A DNA stretch of 28,448 bases from Psychrobacter sp. UBA3962 (lineage in GTDB: Bacteria > Pseudomonadota > Gammaproteobacteria > Pseudomonadales > Moraxellaceae). The notes beneath the pieces are model-generated. The model had not been told where the DNA came from, ran no database searches, and was given only the letters and a program-made list of their open reading frames with translations. Location of the stretch: positions 1 through 28,448 of the forward strand of contig NZ_DGDC01000040.1 in NCBI RefSeq assembly GCF_002385225.1. The letters are read 5' to 3'. This document shows, piece after piece, positions 7,122 through 15,232 of this stretch (the first letter of the stretch is position 1; each line of letters starts with the position of its first letter). The position numbers and the translations under genes are program-made.

Positions 7122-8375
7122 ATGCAAGAATTAACGCCTCCAGAAAGTGCTAGCACCCCCTCTATCAGCTTAACCCCACCCGAGCCGGTAAAAGAAGTGC
7201 CGACCAGTGAAGCAGATCAAATAGTAAAGCTTGATCCCAATCAAATTCCTGAGCTAGATGCCAAGGTGGATGCTTTCGTTAGTCATGTGCTCAACAATCC
7301 GGTACAAAGTAGCGAGTTTAAGCAAAACGTACAATCTATTCACAACTTGGGTAACCAAGAAATCCGAGAATCGGCGCAAGTCTCAAACCGTATGCTGGAG
7401 TTGCCAGCCAAGAGTTTAGATAAAGGTTTATTTGATAACTCCCCTATCGCCAAATCTTTAACTGAGCTACGCGGTATTGTGGAAGACTTAGACCCAAGCA
7501 AAAAACAGCTGACCAGCTCGCGTAAACTTTTTGGCCTAATTCCTATGGGCAATAAAGTCCAAGACTACTTCCGTCAGTATGAATCTGCCCAGTCTCATAT
7601 TAATGCGGTCGTTACCAGTCTTTATAATGGTAAAGATGAACTGCTCAAAGATAATGCCATGATTGAGCAAGAAAAAGTTAATATGTGGAACTTAATGCAG
7701 TCCATTCGTCAGTATATTTATGTGGGCAAAAAAATTGATGAACAGCTAGAGAAGAAAATCTACGAGATTGAAGCGACTGATCCTGAAAAGGCTCGTATCA
7801 TCAAAGAAGAGATGCTGTTTTATGTGCGTCAAAAAAATACTGACTTTTTAACTCAATTGGCAGTAAACGTGCAGGGCTATTTAGCGCTAGATACCATTCG
7901 CAAAAACAACCTAGAGCTTATTAAAGGGGTTGACCGTGCCACCACAACCACAGTTTCTGCCTTACGTACAGCAGTCGTAGTGGCCCAGGCCATGACCAAT
8001 CAAAAACTGGTATTAGATCAAATCAGTGCGCTGAACAAAACTACCAGTAGTTTAATCGAATCCACTTCAGCCATGATGAAGCGTCAGTCAACTGAGATTC
8101 ATGAGCAGGCCAGTAACAGCACCATTGAGCTTGATAAGCTACAAAGTGCGTTTAACAATATCTATGAGACTATGGACATGATCAGCGACTATAAAGTGAA
8201 AGCGCTTGATAACATGAAAACCACGGTTGATTCATTGACTCATGAAGTGGATAAAGCACAAAAATACTTGGACAAAGCCAATCAGACCACTGTGCTTGAA
8301 GTCACCAAAGAGATTGATACCAAAAAAATTACCAATCAAGCCAATAGCTCTAATACCGTAGATATTGATATCTAA
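7122..8375 (+). CDS. TelA/toxic anion resistance family protein
   Basis: The 417-residue product belongs to the TelA family (toxic anion resistance, linked to tellurite resistance in some bacteria). The clearest match is the central KLFGLIPMGNKVQDYF segment, followed by QSHINAVVTSLYNGKDEL and the NAMIEQEKVNMW helix. The protein is predicted soluble and largely alpha-helical, with a proline-rich N terminus (about residues 1-50) and coiled-coil-prone helices in the second half. The ATG has AAGGA 7 bp upstream. It is a single-gene unit between two terminators; the XpaC or Ter partners often found beside telA elsewhere are absent. Its biochemical activity is not established, and a role in cell-surface or stress tolerance is as likely as tellurite resistance. 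Confidence 0.85.
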   Translation: MQELTPPESASTPSISLTPPEPVKEVPTSEADQIVKLDPNQIPELDAKVDAFVSHVLNNPVQSSEFKQNVQSIHNLGNQEIRESAQVSNRMLELPAKSLDKGLFDNSPIAKSLTELRGIVEDLDPSKKQLTSSRKLFGLIPMGNKVQDYFRQYESAQSHINAVVTSLYNGKDELLKDNAMIEQEKVNMWNLMQSIRQYIYVGKKIDEQLEKKIYEIEATDPEKARIIKEEMLFYVRQKNTDFLTQLAVNVQGYLALDTIRKNNLELIKGVDRATTTTVSALRTAVVVAQAMTNQKLVLDQISALNKTTSSLIESTSAMMKRQSTEIHEQASNSTIELDKLQSAFNNIYETMDMISDYKVKALDNMKTTVDSLTHEVDKAQKYLDKANQTTVLEVTKEIDTKKITNQANSSNTVDIDI

Positions 8376-8404
8376 AAAGGCAGTTATCAAAATCTGCAAG
8401 CCAT

Positions 8405-8439
8405 AAAAAAACCCCGCTAAGTTAATAGCGGGGTTTTTT
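8405..8439. terminator. Bidirectional terminator between telA-like gene and ahpC
   Basis: A perfect 9-bp stem ACCCCGCTA (8411-8419) and TAGCGGGGT (8426-8434) with a 6-nt loop, preceded by an A run and followed by a T run. It can stop transcripts from both converging genes. Confidence 0.9.
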
Positions 8440-8487
8440 ATTGTCTATCTAAACTAACTTGCTATTTATTAAATAATTAGCGGTTAA

Positions 8488-9054
8488 TTAGATTTTACCT
8501 ACTAGGTCTAGGCTTGGCTTAAGTGTTTCTTGACCTTGTTCCCAAGCAGCTGGACATACTTCACCGTCGTTTTCACGAACGTACTGAGCTGCTTTTACTT
8601 TGCGAACTAGATCTTTTGCACTACGGCCGATACCGCCAGCATGGATTTCAGCAACTTGGATTTTACCGTCTGGATCTACTACGAACGTACCGCGTTCTGC
8701 TAGACCTTCTTCTTCAATCATTACGTTGAAGCCACGAGTGATACGGCCCGTTGGGTCACCGATCATTGGGAAAGTTACTTTACCAATAGCTTCTGAAGAA
8801 TCATGCCATGCTTTGTGCGTGAAGTGAGTGTCAGTTGATACTGAGTATACTTCTACACCTAGGCCTTTAAGCTCTTCATACTGACCTGCCATGTCTTCTA
8901 GTTCAGTTGGGCAAACGAAAGTAAAGTCTGCTGGGTAGAACATGAAGATAGCCCATTTGCCTTTTACGTCTTCTGAAGTAATGGTTTTGAATTCACCGTT
9001 TACAAACGCTTCAGCTGAAAACTCAGGGATTTCTTGATTAATAATTGACGCCAT
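8488..9054 (-). CDS. ahpC: Alkyl hydroperoxide reductase subunit C (peroxiredoxin)
   Basis: A two-cysteine peroxiredoxin that reduces hydrogen peroxide and organic hydroperoxides in the cytoplasm. The start chosen is the ATG at 9054, with AGGAG 7 bp upstream, giving MASIINQEIPEF and 188 residues (E. coli 187). An upstream in-frame start would add 11 residues across the ribosome site. The peroxidatic cysteine is C48 in FTFVCPTELEDM and the resolving cysteine is C167 in EVCPAAW. The C-terminal PSLDLVGKI is like that of the enterobacterial protein. It is divergent from oxyR, its probable activator. No ahpF reductase is adjacent, so its electron donor is encoded elsewhere. Confidence 0.96.
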   Translation of the reverse strand: MASIINQEIPEFSAEAFVNGEFKTITSEDVKGKWAIFMFYPADFTFVCPTELEDMAGQYEELKGLGVEVYSVSTDTHFTHKAWHDSSEAIGKVTFPMIGDPTGRITRGFNVMIEEEGLAERGTFVVDPDGKIQVAEIHAGGIGRSAKDLVRKVKAAQYVRENDGEVCPAAWEQGQETLKPSLDLVGKI

Positions 9055-9235
9055 TTTTTGGCTCCTTTTTATTGGTGGGTTTAACAAAGTAATTGTTTTT
9101 AAATAACCAAATTAAATGATTAGACTATTTTTTTAAAATCTATATAAACTTTAGCTGTTTATGAAGCTTAAGCTATCATACCGCCGTTACATTACTGTGA
9201 CGTTGGTGATTATGGTGGGTAGTAGTAATTTTATG

Positions 9236-9286
9236 TAGCCCGTAGTTGAAATAATCAATGATATAACCATATTTATATACGGGCTA
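9236..9286. repeat. Inverted repeat, possible dispersed palindromic element
   Basis: TAGCCCGTA (9236-9244) and TACGGGCTA (9278-9286) form a perfect 9-bp pair separated by 33 bp. TAGCTTCGCTCC follows at about 9308-9319, reminiscent of REP-like intergenic elements of gammaproteobacteria. Whether it recurs in the genome cannot be seen here. Confidence 0.45.
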
Positions 9287-9488
9287 ACCCCCTACCTATA
9301 ACACTCTTAGCTTCGCTCCTTGCTAACTACAACTGCTATTATAGCAAACAGCTACAATTAATCTAATTTAAAGATTATAACTTGATGTTTTGTTTAATAA
9401 AACATAGACCAAGCTCTTTATGACCTGTTATTATTATAAATAGAGCTGAGTCTAATAAAAATTAAGACAAAAAAATTTCACTTATTGG

Positions 9489-9541
9489 TTAGATTAGACA
9501 GACCTTTAGTTAGTTAATTAGGTAGATAGTTAGACCGTTAG
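9489..9541 (+). repeat. TTAG repeat cluster upstream of oxyR
   Basis: Seven TTAG tetranucleotides occur in 53 bp. Four of them start exactly 12 bp apart (9494, 9506, 9518, 9530). The cluster ends about 80 bp before the oxyR start. It may be a degenerate 12-bp tandem repeat or a series of regulator half-sites. Confidence 0.4.
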
Positions 9542-9623
9542 CTACTAATCAGATAAGTATTTTTATTAGCAACAACAATCCAAGCCGCCACTTTAGATTT
9601 ATATAAAATAAAAGAGATTTCCC

Positions 9624-10544
9624 ATGATTACTTTAAGACAATTAGAATTTGCGTTGGCTGTTGCCAAACATCGCCATTTCAAAAGGGCGGCAGAAGAGTG
9701 CAATATCTCACAATCAGCGTTAAGCCTAGGTATTGCTGAGCTAGAAAAACAACTCGATACTCAGATTTTTGAGCGTAATAATAAACAGGTGCTAATCACG
9801 CCCATTGGGGAGGAGATTTTAGTTCGTGCTCAACGTGTTTTTTCTGAAATCAATGACTTAACCACTCGAGCTCAAAGCCATCAGACCCCACTTGCGTATC
9901 CGATGACTGTGGGAATGATTCCCACCATTGCCCCTTATTTATTACCCAAAGTATTACCCGAGTTAAAAGCTCAGTACCCCAATTTCCGAATGACAGTTGT
10001 GGAGCAACAGACCGAACGTTTAATTGAGCAAGTGCGTTATGGTCATATTGATACCGCCATTATTGCGCTGCCTTATGCGGTAGATGGACTGCATACTTTT
10101 GAGTTTTGGCAAGAAGACTTTTTCGCTATTTTCCCAAAAGACAATCCTTTGGCTGAACTTGAAACCATCTCATCAGATCAACTTAGTAAGGCCAACCTTA
10201 TGCTGCTGGGCGAAGGTCATTGTTTAACCGATCATGCGTTAACGGTTTGCTCCTTTGACCGTGATGAATTTAAGTCTAACTTCTCAGAGGCCAGCCTCAA
10301 CACCTTAATTCAAATGGCTTTGGCGGGCATGGGAACCACTTTAATCCCAGAAATGGCCTTGAATCAAGTACACCGTCAAAACAATCAGGTAGCCACTATA
10401 CCGCTAACTGAAGAAGGACCACACCGCCGTATTGCCTTTATTACCCGTCTAAATTATGCCCGCGTCGATGATGTTAATTTGTTAGGCAACATTTTTAAGG
10501 CTGCTTTTGAGACAGATAAGAAAAACCTTAAATCACAAGCATAA
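9624..10544 (+). CDS. oxyR: LysR-family peroxide-sensing regulator OxyR
   Basis: OxyR is the thiol-based peroxide sensor that activates ahpC, katG and related genes. The protein is 306 residues (E. coli 305). The N-terminal winged helix-turn-helix (about 1-60) contains FKRAAEECNISQSALS. The sensing pair is C200 and C209 in GEGHCLTDHALTVC, with the same nine-residue offset as C199/C208 of E. coli OxyR; this separates it from other LysR proteins. AAAGAGA precedes the ATG. It is transcribed away from ahpC, a common arrangement for a regulator and its target, and is followed by a strong terminator. Confidence 0.93.
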   Translation: MITLRQLEFALAVAKHRHFKRAAEECNISQSALSLGIAELEKQLDTQIFERNNKQVLITPIGEEILVRAQRVFSEINDLTTRAQSHQTPLAYPMTVGMIPTIAPYLLPKVLPELKAQYPNFRMTVVEQQTERLIEQVRYGHIDTAIIALPYAVDGLHTFEFWQEDFFAIFPKDNPLAELETISSDQLSKANLMLLGEGHCLTDHALTVCSFDRDEFKSNFSEASLNTLIQMALAGMGTTLIPEMALNQVHRQNNQVATIPLTEEGPHRRIAFITRLNYARVDDVNLLGNIFKAAFETDKKNLKSQA

Positions 10545-10610
10545 GTAAAGTTAATCACTAGTTGATTACTATCGGCTGCTACTTCTTATTTATTATTTGC
10601 TGAAGCATAG

Positions 10611-10644
10611 AAAAAGCCCCTCTAATATTCTTAGAGGGGCTTTT
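10611..10644. terminator. Bidirectional terminator between oxyR and the YgjP-like gene
   Basis: A perfect 14-bp stem AAAAGCCCCTCTAA (10612-10625) and TTAGAGGGGCTTTT (10631-10644) around a 5-nt loop. A and T tracts at the two ends let it act on both converging transcripts. Confidence 0.9.
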
Positions 10645-10696
10645 AACTATAGTTTTGACTATATAGCTACAGTTTTAATTTTAATTATAGGGAAAC

Positions 10697-11377
10697 CTAG
10701 TCAACCTCACCTGACTTGCCAGCCAACCTATCATGCCAGTGTTTATAATCCGGCATCGCACGTTTTACCTCCTGCCAAAAGGTGGCACTGTGGTTGGCGT
10801 GGTGTAAATGACACAGCTCATGCACTATCACATATTCGGTACACTCAATCGGAAAAGCTGGCAAATAAACCGAAAGCCAGACTCGCTTAGCCCGAGTATT
10901 GCAGCTGCCCCATCGGGTAGTCATCTTTTTTATCCAGGTCTCGGTGGCATAAGCACCAACTATAGGCTGCCATTTGGCAAATAGATCAGGCATGACTTGA
11001 TGTAGCTCACGGCGATACCATTCGATTCGCTCTGCCTCACCCATAATCACTTCCTGCGACTTACCCCAAAGCTTAACCGGCTGTAAAGTACTCTCTGATT
11101 TGGAGCCTTGAGAAGATGCCCCTTGCTGCTGACGCTTTAATAACTGCGCGTGTTGATTGATTGCCCAGTCGAGACGCTTGCTTAACGCCATGATTAAATC
11201 TTTATCACTAGCATAATGGGGCGCGGAGACCGAAAGCTGATAAAGCTTAAGTCGAAAGTTAATATTCTTAACCCGCTTACGCGTTATCTTCAGCTCTATC
11301 TGCGCTTCATTCAATAAGGACTCAATCTTAGAGTATAAGCTTACTGTCGGCTGAGTTTGTACTCTTTTATCGAACAT
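10697..11377 (-). CDS. YgjP-like (DUF45) M48-type metallopeptidase-like protein
   Basis: The 226-residue product has a zinc-binding HELCH (186-190) with a third likely ligand H196 in the NHSATFW segment, and the TRWGSC motif at about 154-159. Together these define the YgjP/DUF45 group of M48-like zinc proteins. The N-terminal part (about 28-80) matches the beta-rich start of the family. The region at about 84-100 is a serine/glutamine-rich insert. No signal peptide or membrane segment is seen, so it is probably cytoplasmic. The start is uncertain because there is no good ribosome site close to the ATG. The physiological substrate is not known for certain in this family. Confidence 0.85.
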   Translation of the reverse strand: MFDKRVQTQPTVSLYSKIESLLNEAQIELKITRKRVKNINFRLKLYQLSVSAPHYASDKDLIMALSKRLDWAINQHAQLLKRQQQGASSQGSKSESTLQPVKLWGKSQEVIMGEAERIEWYRRELHQVMPDLFAKWQPIVGAYATETWIKKMTTRWGSCNTRAKRVWLSVYLPAFPIECTEYVIVHELCHLHHANHSATFWQEVKRAMPDYKHWHDRLAGKSGEVD

Positions 11378-11536
11378 GGCTGTGTCGCTTGTATCCTATT
11401 AGCTGGGTCGGCTTCTCATAAAGTGCTTTTAGTTATCGGGTTTATATTGTGCCAAATCCCAAATCCTTAAACAGTTGTACTATTTTAGGGGATAGTTACC
11501 ATCTTTGGCTATAAAACTTGGCTATAAAAACACTAG

Positions 11537-11572
11537 ACAAAAAGATAAGCCGACACTAGGTCGGCTTATCTT
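11537..11572 (-). terminator. Terminator of the OmpA-family lipoprotein gene
   Basis: A perfect 13-bp stem, AAGATAAGCCGAC (11542-11554) and GTCGGCTTATCTT (11560-11572), with a 5-nt loop. On the minus strand it is followed by TTTTTG, so it ends leftward transcription about 90 bp after the lipoprotein stop. Confidence 0.8.
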
Positions 11573-11577
11573 CATGA

Positions 11578-11596
11578 GCTATGGTAAATCCATAGC
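11578..11596 (-). other. Second hairpin in the lipoprotein 3' region
   Basis: GCTATGG (11578-11584) and CCATAGC (11590-11596) form a perfect 7-bp stem with a 5-nt loop, lying just before the terminator in the minus-strand transcript. There is no T run, so it is more likely a stabilising hairpin. Confidence 0.4.
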
Positions 11597-11663
11597 CATA
11601 ATACTTAAAGTTAATTATTAATATAAGCTTAGCGCTTAATCAAAAATCACCTTAAAGCAATAA

Positions 11664-12317
11664 TTATCTTAAGTTTTGTGGAGCATTCAATTTAATCTCA
11701 ACACGGCGGTTTTGCATTCTACCTTGCTCAGTGTTGTTATTAGCAATTGGCTGGCTCTGACCATAACCTAAAGTTTGGATGCGGTAGCTTGCAACACCAC
11801 GATTTTGTAGGTAACCAGCTACTGACTGAGCACGGCGCTGTGATAAACCTTGGTTATAAGTTGGGTTACCAACGCTATCAGTGTGACCCATTACAGTAAC
11901 TGTAGTTTGGTCATACTGAGTCATAGTAGAAGCCAACTTGTCTAACGTATTGTAGAAAGATGGGTTGATGTTAGTGCTGTCATGAGCAAAAGTAATGTTA
12001 CCAGGCATAATTAGATCAATGTTACCTTGACCATCATGCTTAACTTCTACCCCAGTACCTGCCATGTCTCTTTCAAGCTGTCTTTGCTGATTTTCCATGT
12101 AAGTACCGATAGCACCACCTAGAACTGCACCAATCGCAGCATCACGGCCTGTTTTGTCACCACCAGTAACTTTAGAAATACCAGCACCAGCAGCAGCACC
12201 ACCTAGAGCGCCTAGAGCGCCTTTATGAATAGTCTGTTGACCAGTTACTGGGTCTGTAGCACAACCTACTAAAGCAAGAGAGGAAGCTAGAGCTGCAATC
12301 ATTAATTTATTATTCAT
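11664..12317 (-). CDS. OmpA-family outer membrane lipoprotein (YiaD-like)
   Basis: The product anchors in the outer membrane by a lipid and binds peptidoglycan. The ATG at 12317 is chosen because AAGGA lies 7 bp upstream; the TTG two codons earlier lacks this. It gives 217 residues. A lipoprotein signal ends in LVGC with C19 as the acylated residue. A glycine-zipper segment (about 34-75, rich in GALGGAAAGAG and GAVLGGAIG) follows. The C-terminal OmpA domain (about 105-210) has the TFAHDSTNINP opening, GHTDSVGN and QNRRVEI. The overall plan is that of E. coli YiaD. It is a single gene with its own terminator. Confidence 0.92.
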   Translation of the reverse strand: MNNKLMIAALASSLALVGCATDPVTGQQTIHKGALGALGGAAAGAGISKVTGGDKTGRDAAIGAVLGGAIGTYMENQQRQLERDMAGTGVEVKHDGQGNIDLIMPGNITFAHDSTNINPSFYNTLDKLASTMTQYDQTTVTVMGHTDSVGNPTYNQGLSQRRAQSVAGYLQNRGVASYRIQTLGYGQSQPIANNNTEQGRMQNRRVEIKLNAPQNLR

Positions 12318-12919
12318 ATTCAATCCTTAAAATTCAAACTTGTTAATTGGTTATTTGCCAAACCTATCTACTTATTTATAGAAAGTCTATTTTTACCCTT
12401 TTTATTCTACCTTACCGAGCCGGCTTTTATATCCTTAAATAGAGACTTAAAAATTTGACTCTATATTATTTAAAAGAAACGATAAGCCATCGCGAGGTCA
12501 TAAAATTGGTTTAATAATTGTATTACAATAATTATAGTAGAAAGATTCACTTAATAAAGTTAGCAAATGTTTCATAGAATATTATGCCGTTTTCTATCTT
12601 ATGCTATGTAATATTTTGTGGTTTTGATGTATGACATCTATGCACTATATGACACAATGCTAATAGCGCAGAAAAAATACTCCCTATTTAATTGAACCTT
12701 GCACTTAATACTGACATTTAATATTGGTACTTAATGTTGTTATCAGGGTATGGCGTGGTTTACAATCGTAAACTGTATTGACTAAAACCTTAGTACTATT
12801 TCATACAGTCATGTGCTTTAAAGCCTTGGATACCCTTATGCTTAGCTTTTTAATTTAAGCCAATACAAGTAACCTTGGCAACAGAGCTACCATCCATTTA
12901 TGCTATTTGAACACCCTAC
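12318..12919. other. Divergent gene-free region
   Basis: About 600 bp with no credible gene. It holds several short perfect inverted repeats: ATTGTA-T-TACAAT (12517-12529), GATGT-ATG-ACATC (12626-12638) and GTTTAC-AATC-GTAAAC (12758-12773). A TTGACT at 12778-12783 could be a -35 for the acyltransferase, but its -10 is poor. No tRNA is seen. Confidence 0.4.
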
Positions 12920-13894
12920 ATGGTCTTTTTTATGAAAAACAAAATAAAAAACATATATCAGAACGTACATGCCAAAGCACCCATTGTCGGTAAAGCCGCT
13001 TCTTTTGCTACTGCAGCTGGGGTGATCGGCACCAACACCCTAACTTATGGCATACCCTTATGGTTACTAGGTGCTACCAAAGTAGCTACCGGTTCTAGCG
13101 TTGCCGACAAAAAAGTCATCAAAATTGCTAAGCATTGGATTAATACCAATAATTTACTTATAGATAGCGTACTGCCCAAGCGAGACTGGCGTATTGACCT
13201 ACCCGATGATCTCGAAGAGGATAAGCAATATCTGTTAATCAGTAATCATTTGTCTTGGGTCGATACCAGTATCGTGCAATATATTAGCCAAGATCGCCTG
13301 CCTCTGACTCGCTTCTTTACTAAATACAACTTAATTTATATTCCTTTTATTGGTCAAGCCTTCTACTTCTTAGACTTCCCCATGATGAAGCGCCATTCTA
13401 AAGAGGAAATCGCCAAGAACCCCAGCCTAAAAGATAGAGATATATTAGAGGCGAAGCGGGCTTGCGAATTACTCAAGGACAAACCTTTTGCCTTACTTAA
13501 CTATTTAGAGGGCACGCGTTTTACGCCCAAAAAGCGTGAGGCTCAAAACTCCCCTTATAAAAACCTATTAAAGCCGAAAGCCGGTGGCATCTCTTTAGCC
13601 ATTCAAGCCTTAGGACCTCAAATCGATGGTATCTTGGACATGACCATCGTCTATCCCGATGGCAGTCCGTCTTATACTGATTTATGGAAAGGTAATGTCA
13701 AACGCCTAGGGGTTCATGTGCAGCATATTGATATCCCGCAAGAGTTATTCGACGCTATTGAGGAAGGCGACTACAACAATGATGAGGCTATGAAGCAAAC
13801 CATGTATGCTTGGTTGGATGAAGTGTGGAAAAATAAGGATGAGCAAATCTCACGCATGAAAGCCGATTTTGAAAACTCGCCTAAATCTTTATAG
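12920..13894 (+). CDS. YihG-like 1-acylglycerol-3-phosphate acyltransferase family protein
   Basis: The product is a predicted inner-membrane acyltransferase of the PlsC superfamily, which transfers acyl chains to lysophospholipids. The catalytic NHLSWVD has H110 and D115 (the HX4D motif), and the acceptor-site motif is EGTRFTP at 197-203. The LDFPMMKRHSK stretch at 151-161 and LLKPKAGGI are typical of the E. coli YihG group. A hydrophobic N-terminal segment at about 28-52 would anchor it. Length with the first ATG is 324; a second ATG four codons later (12932) is equally possible because neither has a clear ribosome site. It is followed after 122 bp by the voltage-sensor-like gene. Confidence 0.87.
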   Translation: MVFFMKNKIKNIYQNVHAKAPIVGKAASFATAAGVIGTNTLTYGIPLWLLGATKVATGSSVADKKVIKIAKHWINTNNLLIDSVLPKRDWRIDLPDDLEEDKQYLLISNHLSWVDTSIVQYISQDRLPLTRFFTKYNLIYIPFIGQAFYFLDFPMMKRHSKEEIAKNPSLKDRDILEAKRACELLKDKPFALLNYLEGTRFTPKKREAQNSPYKNLLKPKAGGISLAIQALGPQIDGILDMTIVYPDGSPSYTDLWKGNVKRLGVHVQHIDIPQELFDAIEEGDYNNDEAMKQTMYAWLDEVWKNKDEQISRMKADFENSPKSL

Positions 13895-14016
13895 ATTCAA
13901 TCATTTATAATGATTTATGGCTTTGCCATCTTGGTTTTATAAATTGTGCTCACCCCTTACTCATTCATTACCTACTCAAGGCTTAAGGCCCTTTTACTCT
14001 AAAGGCATAGCAGCAG

Positions 14017-15117
14017 ATGACAGACCCTTATAATACCAATAGCAATGTACTCTTAGACAGTTCTGATAACGGCCCTGAGCACCCCAACAATAGTCAGGGC
14101 CAACCAGAGAACCCCTTAAGAAGTAAAACGGCGACGAGATTGGCTTTGGGGTATGACATTATAATGCTGCTGGTCATCGTGATTGACCTAAGTATTATCA
14201 GCCTCGACTTGCTATTAATGAGTAAGTTCATGGGCCAGGTTGCTGAGTGGGTAAACCTGTCCGAACATTTACAGTTTTACGTAGAAAACATTCATCACCC
14301 TTTGCGGGTATTGGGTGGCTTTTTTACTATATTTCTAATTGCAGAATTGGTGTTCCGTTGGTTTTTATCCATATTGGGTAAGCGATACAGCCGCTGGTTT
14401 TTCTTCCCTTTTGCCCATTGGTATGAAGTGCTGGGCTGCTTCCCACAGTTTCGTGCCTTACGATTGTTACGGGCATTTTTCATTGGACGTAAGCTATATC
14501 AGCTCGGCTACCAAGTTTTGCCCCAAAAATGGATTAATCGGGGTAAGTTTTATTATGACTTGGTATTTGAGGAATTGTCAGACCGCGTTATCTTGACCGC
14601 CACAGATAACTTGCGTCAACAATTTGCCGATGAGCAGGCCAATCAGCGTTTTATCGATGAAACTTTTAATAAAAATCGTCCGCAAATTCAGGCTATGTTA
14701 TCGTCTATACTAAAACAAGAGCTTGGACCCCAGCTTAGGCAGATGGCACAAAGCCAAGCTACGCATGAGCTATCGATACAGGTCGGGGTCGCAGTTCAAG
14801 AAGCCTTAAACAACACCCCTGAATTAAGACGCTATCTTCGTATGATTCCCATAGCAGGAGGTCTGATTGAAGGGCAATTACATAGCATTAGTCAAAATAT
14901 CGGTGAGAACATTACTCAGACCTTATTTTCACACCTAACTCAAAGCCACATTACAGATGCCATCATGGATGAAGTTGCAAAAGCAGTGGCGAATATCGAC
15001 TTACAAAATCCAGAGCTAGATGCTTTGGTGAACAGTATAGTAGTGGATGCTTTGGGTGCATTTGAGAAACAAGTTAAAGTTCAACAATGGAAGCATCAAG
15101 AATACTTGCATCTATAG
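14017..15117 (+). CDS. Membrane protein with a voltage-sensor-like region, function unknown
   Basis: I do not recognise this 366-residue protein as a characterised family. After a polar, asparagine-rich N terminus (1-38) there are hydrophobic segments at about 44-67, 98-119 and 127-143, then an arginine-patterned stretch at 146-158 (R146, R149, R152, R158). E110 and R114 in the second segment sit as acidic and basic residues do in S2 of voltage sensors. The pattern recalls S1-S4 of ion channels, but no pore helices or selectivity filter follow. The C-terminal 200 residues are soluble and helical, rich in glutamine. It is followed after 115 bp by minC. An alternative is an unrelated membrane protein with a chance arginine repeat. 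Confidence 0.6.
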   Translation: MTDPYNTNSNVLLDSSDNGPEHPNNSQGQPENPLRSKTATRLALGYDIIMLLVIVIDLSIISLDLLLMSKFMGQVAEWVNLSEHLQFYVENIHHPLRVLGGFFTIFLIAELVFRWFLSILGKRYSRWFFFPFAHWYEVLGCFPQFRALRLLRAFFIGRKLYQLGYQVLPQKWINRGKFYYDLVFEELSDRVILTATDNLRQQFADEQANQRFIDETFNKNRPQIQAMLSSILKQELGPQLRQMAQSQATHELSIQVGVAVQEALNNTPELRRYLRMIPIAGGLIEGQLHSISQNIGENITQTLFSHLTQSHITDAIMDEVAKAVANIDLQNPELDALVNSIVVDALGAFEKQVKVQQWKHQEYLHL

Positions 15118-15232
15118 CGTATTATTATAATAATCAGTGCTAACAACAACATCATAAAAAAGACACTAATTATTCCCCAACAAGACTCACAACTTATTAA
15201 AAACTTTGCTATTTTTTCTTTAAGGATTTGTT

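Larger units (their letters stand above)
9055..9623. other. Divergent ahpC-oxyR regulatory region
   Basis: This 569-bp gap contains no credible gene. It holds a long-armed inverted repeat (9236-9286), a short perfect palindrome GCTAT-T-ATAGC (9335-9345) and a cluster of TTAG repeats (9489-9541). A canonical four-part OxyR site (ATAG and CTAT elements at the right spacing) was not found with confidence, although ATAG/CTAT fragments occur. The promoters of both genes presumably lie here. Confidence 0.5.

Noticed and set aside
9055..9623. A canonical four-element OxyR binding site
   Set aside because: ATAG and CTAT fragments are present but not at the required spacing of seven bases between elements, so I did not call it.
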